Below are positions 49,373 through 51,091 of a stretch of 51,091 bases of DNA, one piece after another. Source of the DNA: an uncultured Clostridia bacterium (GTDB taxonomy: Bacteria; Bacillota; Clostridia; Oscillospirales; Oscillospiraceae). The stretch lies in assembly GCA_946539175.1 (NCBI GenBank), contig CAMNHH010000001.1, positions 1 to 51,091 of the forward strand, read 5' to 3'. The notes beneath the pieces are model-generated. The model was not told where the DNA came from. It was given only the letters and a program-made list of their open reading frames with translations, and made no database searches. The position numbers were made by a program, and so were the translations under genes. The stretch's first letter is position 1. Each line of letters begins with the position of its first letter.

Positions 49373-50296
49373 TTGTCCAAGCGCAGCAAAAAGCCCCGCA
49401 ACGCTTTGATGCGGGCGGAAAACCGCACCGCATATCTCTGCCTGATTCCCTCCATCATCGGTCTGATCTTCCTGACCTACGTACCTCTGCTGGAGGTCTT
49501 TGGTCTGAGCTTCTTCAGTTGGAAGGGCAACGGCTTTACCAGCTTCAGCTTTGTAGGTCTGCAGAACTATATCAAGCTGCTGACCACCGACCCCTATTTC
49601 AAGACCTCCGTAGTCGTCACCCTCTATTACACCTTCATGGCCGTCATCGGCTCCATGATCTACTCGCTGATCATTGCTCTGCTCCTAAATCGGAAAATTC
49701 CTGCCCGCGGCTTTTGGCGCGCCATCTTCTATCTTCCCTATCTTCTGCCTGCCGTGGCGGTTTACCTCGGCTGGAACTGGCTGTACAACATCAACTACGG
49801 TCTGTTTAACTTCATCCTCAACCGAGTCTTCGGCCTTTCCAGAGTTGGCTTCGTCAACGATGCAAAGTTGGTGTCCCCCTCTCTGGCTCTGGTCTCTGTG
49901 TGGCTGGCAGGCAATCTCATTGTCATCTTCCTTGCAGGTCTGCAGAACGTTCCCAAAACCTACCTGGAGGCGGCGGAGGTGGACGGTGCAAACGCCTGGC
50001 AGCGCTTCTGGCATATCACCGTTCCCTGCATGAGCCCCATCATCTTCTATAATCTTTTGATGGCCTTGATCACCAACCTTCAGGTCATCACGCCGGCTCT
50101 GGCCCTCACCAAGGGCGGACCGGGCTCCTCCTCTCGCTTCGTATCCTATGTAATGTACCAATACGCCTTTGAAAGTCGAAAGTTTGGCTATGCCGCGGCG
50201 GTGTCTGTAATGCTTTTTGTCCTGATCGGCATCTTCACGGTGATTCTGTTTGCCACCAGCAAATCCTGGATGTTCTCACAAGGAGGCGATGACTGA
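49373..50296 (+). CDS. ABC sugar transporter permease (MalF/UgpA type)
   Basis: 307 residues, six predicted helices. The EAA motif that contacts the ATPase is clear: YLEAAEVDGANAWQRFWHITVP. The N-terminus LCLIPSIIGLIFLTYVPLLEVFGLSF is typical. It starts with TTG at 49373, preceded by GAGGTGAT. Forms the transmembrane pore with the next permease. No ATPase gene is in the window; a shared MsmK-type ATPase elsewhere is likely. Confidence 0.93.
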   Translation: MSKRSKKPRNALMRAENRTAYLCLIPSIIGLIFLTYVPLLEVFGLSFFSWKGNGFTSFSFVGLQNYIKLLTTDPYFKTSVVVTLYYTFMAVIGSMIYSLIIALLLNRKIPARGFWRAIFYLPYLLPAVAVYLGWNWLYNINYGLFNFILNRVFGLSRVGFVNDAKLVSPSLALVSVWLAGNLIVIFLAGLQNVPKTYLEAAEVDGANAWQRFWHITVPCMSPIIFYNLLMALITNLQVITPALALTKGGPGSSSRFVSYVMYQYAFESRKFGYAAAVSVMLFVLIGIFTVILFATSKSWMFSQGGDD

Positions 50297-51091
50297 TGGA
50301 AAAGCACGCAAGTCTTGCCAACCGGAAAAAGCGGGAGCGGGTCATCAACGCCGTTTGTTTTATCCTGGTGGTCTTTTTTTCCGCTCTGTGCCTGCTGCCC
50401 ATCTGGTGGATTTTCCGCTCGTCCTTGATGAGCAATAACCAGTTGTTTGCCAACGAGGTTCCCTTCTTCCCACCGGATTGGCTTTTCTCCAATTACCCGA
50501 AGGCCCTGGAAAATTTCGACTTCTGGAACTATCTGAAAAATACCATGATCATCATCGTGCCCTCGGTACTTGCGGGCACCGTCACCGCTGTGATGGGCGG
50601 ATACGCCTTTGCCCGGATGCGTTTTCGGGGCAAAAAATTCCTGTTTACTCTGGTAATTGGCTCCATGTTCCTGCCGATCATGGTTACTTTGATCCCCCTG
50701 TATATCATGTGGACCAACATATTTGAGCTGAACGGCACCTATTGGCCGCTGATCCTCCCCTACTTCTGCGGCGGCGGCGCCTTCAACATCTACCTGATCC
50801 GGCAGTTCATCATGACCATTCCCAGAGAGCTGGACGAGGCCGCCACAATCGACGGAGCGGGCCATTTCCGCATTCTGATCAGCATCATTGTACCTGCAAT
50901 CAAGGCTGCCATGATCGTGGTGGCGCTGCTGCTCTTTACTCAGATGTGGAACGATCTGATTCAGCAGTCCCTTTATATCCACGACGCCAAAAAATACACC
51001 ATCGCGCTGGGCCTTTCCCAGTTCAAGGGCTCTCTGAAGCAGGACTACTCCGCCATCATGTGCGCCACCTGTATGTCCTTTGCGCCTGGCA
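50296..51091 (+). CDS. ABC sugar transporter permease (MalG/UgpE type), partial at right edge
   Basis: The frame is open from ATG 50296 to the end of the window (265 codons seen, no stop). The start overlaps the upstream TGA by one base, with GGAGGCGAT before it. The N-terminus has a first helix (about 19-40, ending LLPIWWIF), later IGSMFLPIMVTLIPLY, and the EAA motif ELDEAATIDGAGHFRILISIIVP. It pairs with the permease at 49373 to import the arabinose-type oligosaccharide. Only the C-terminal end is missing. Confidence 0.92.
   Translation, partial: MEKHASLANRKKRERVINAVCFILVVFFSALCLLPIWWIFRSSLMSNNQLFANEVPFFPPDWLFSNYPKALENFDFWNYLKNTMIIIVPSVLAGTVTAVMGGYAFARMRFRGKKFLFTLVIGSMFLPIMVTLIPLYIMWTNIFELNGTYWPLILPYFCGGGAFNIYLIRQFIMTIPRELDEAATIDGAGHFRILISIIVPAIKAAMIVVALLLFTQMWNDLIQQSLYIHDAKKYTIALGLSQFKGSLKQDYSAIMCATCMSFAPG

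Overview
The window looks like the chromosome of a Gram-positive, endospore-forming gut Clostridium relative (Oscillospiraceae/Ruminococcaceae type). The evidence is a cotJ spore-coat operon, a CwlD-like amidase, RadA, XerD beside a possible SpoIIM-like membrane protein, strong AGGAGG-type ribosome binding sites, canonical sigma-A promoters and InlB-type B-repeats in a surface protein. This placement is inference from gene content; no 16S or protein search was possible.

Layout. (1) 1-2.7 kb: tRNA-Val, a proline-iminopeptidase-like hydrolase, a small conserved protein, a LysR regulator and an initiator tRNA-Met on the minus strand. (2) 2.8-30 kb: one strong promoter (2820-2848) followed by 19 plus-strand genes, mostly overlapping or closely spaced, for a Wzx/Wzy-type surface polysaccharide. 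They comprise an initiating phosphosugar transferase, five glycosyltransferase-like proteins, two LicD proteins, an OafA-type and a hexapeptide acyltransferase, polymerase, flippase, and the CpsC/CpsD/CpsB chain-length and tyrosine-phosphorylation module, here at the 3' end. Embedded in this operon is an unusual surface-protein cassette (5.4-18.2 kb): a lipoprotein, a 1578-residue phosphodiester-glycosidase protein, an Lgt-like membrane protein and a 2278-residue B-repeat protein. The two large proteins share C-terminal choline-binding-like modules. The attractive reading is that the LicD enzymes decorate the glycan and the large proteins dock on that decoration; this is a hypothesis.

(3) 30-42.3 kb: mostly housekeeping and sporulation genes. 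They are a double DUF1508 protein, pfkA, a Xer-type recombinase, then (minus strand) amidase-radA-DUF6935, a cotJ operon in which CotJA and CotJB are fused, TspO, and a minus-strand operon of SpoIIM-like protein, XerD, PqqD-like protein, S26-like peptidase and UDP-GlcNAc 4,6-dehydratase. A small membrane protein and a degenerate resolvase-like protein follow. (4) 43-51 kb: a divergent arabinofuranoside locus. A LacI regulator and GH51 alpha-L-arabinofuranosidase lie on the minus strand; GH127 beta-L-arabinofuranosidase and an ABC sugar importer (binding protein and two permeases, the last cut by the window edge) lie on the plus strand, with CG-centred operator-like palindromes between.

The most interesting items are the LicD/giant-protein/Lgt-like cassette, the CotJA-CotJB fusion, the PqqD plus Ser-His peptidase pair next to a nucleotide-sugar dehydratase, and a structured non-coding stretch at 31.69-31.88 kb with its own promoter.
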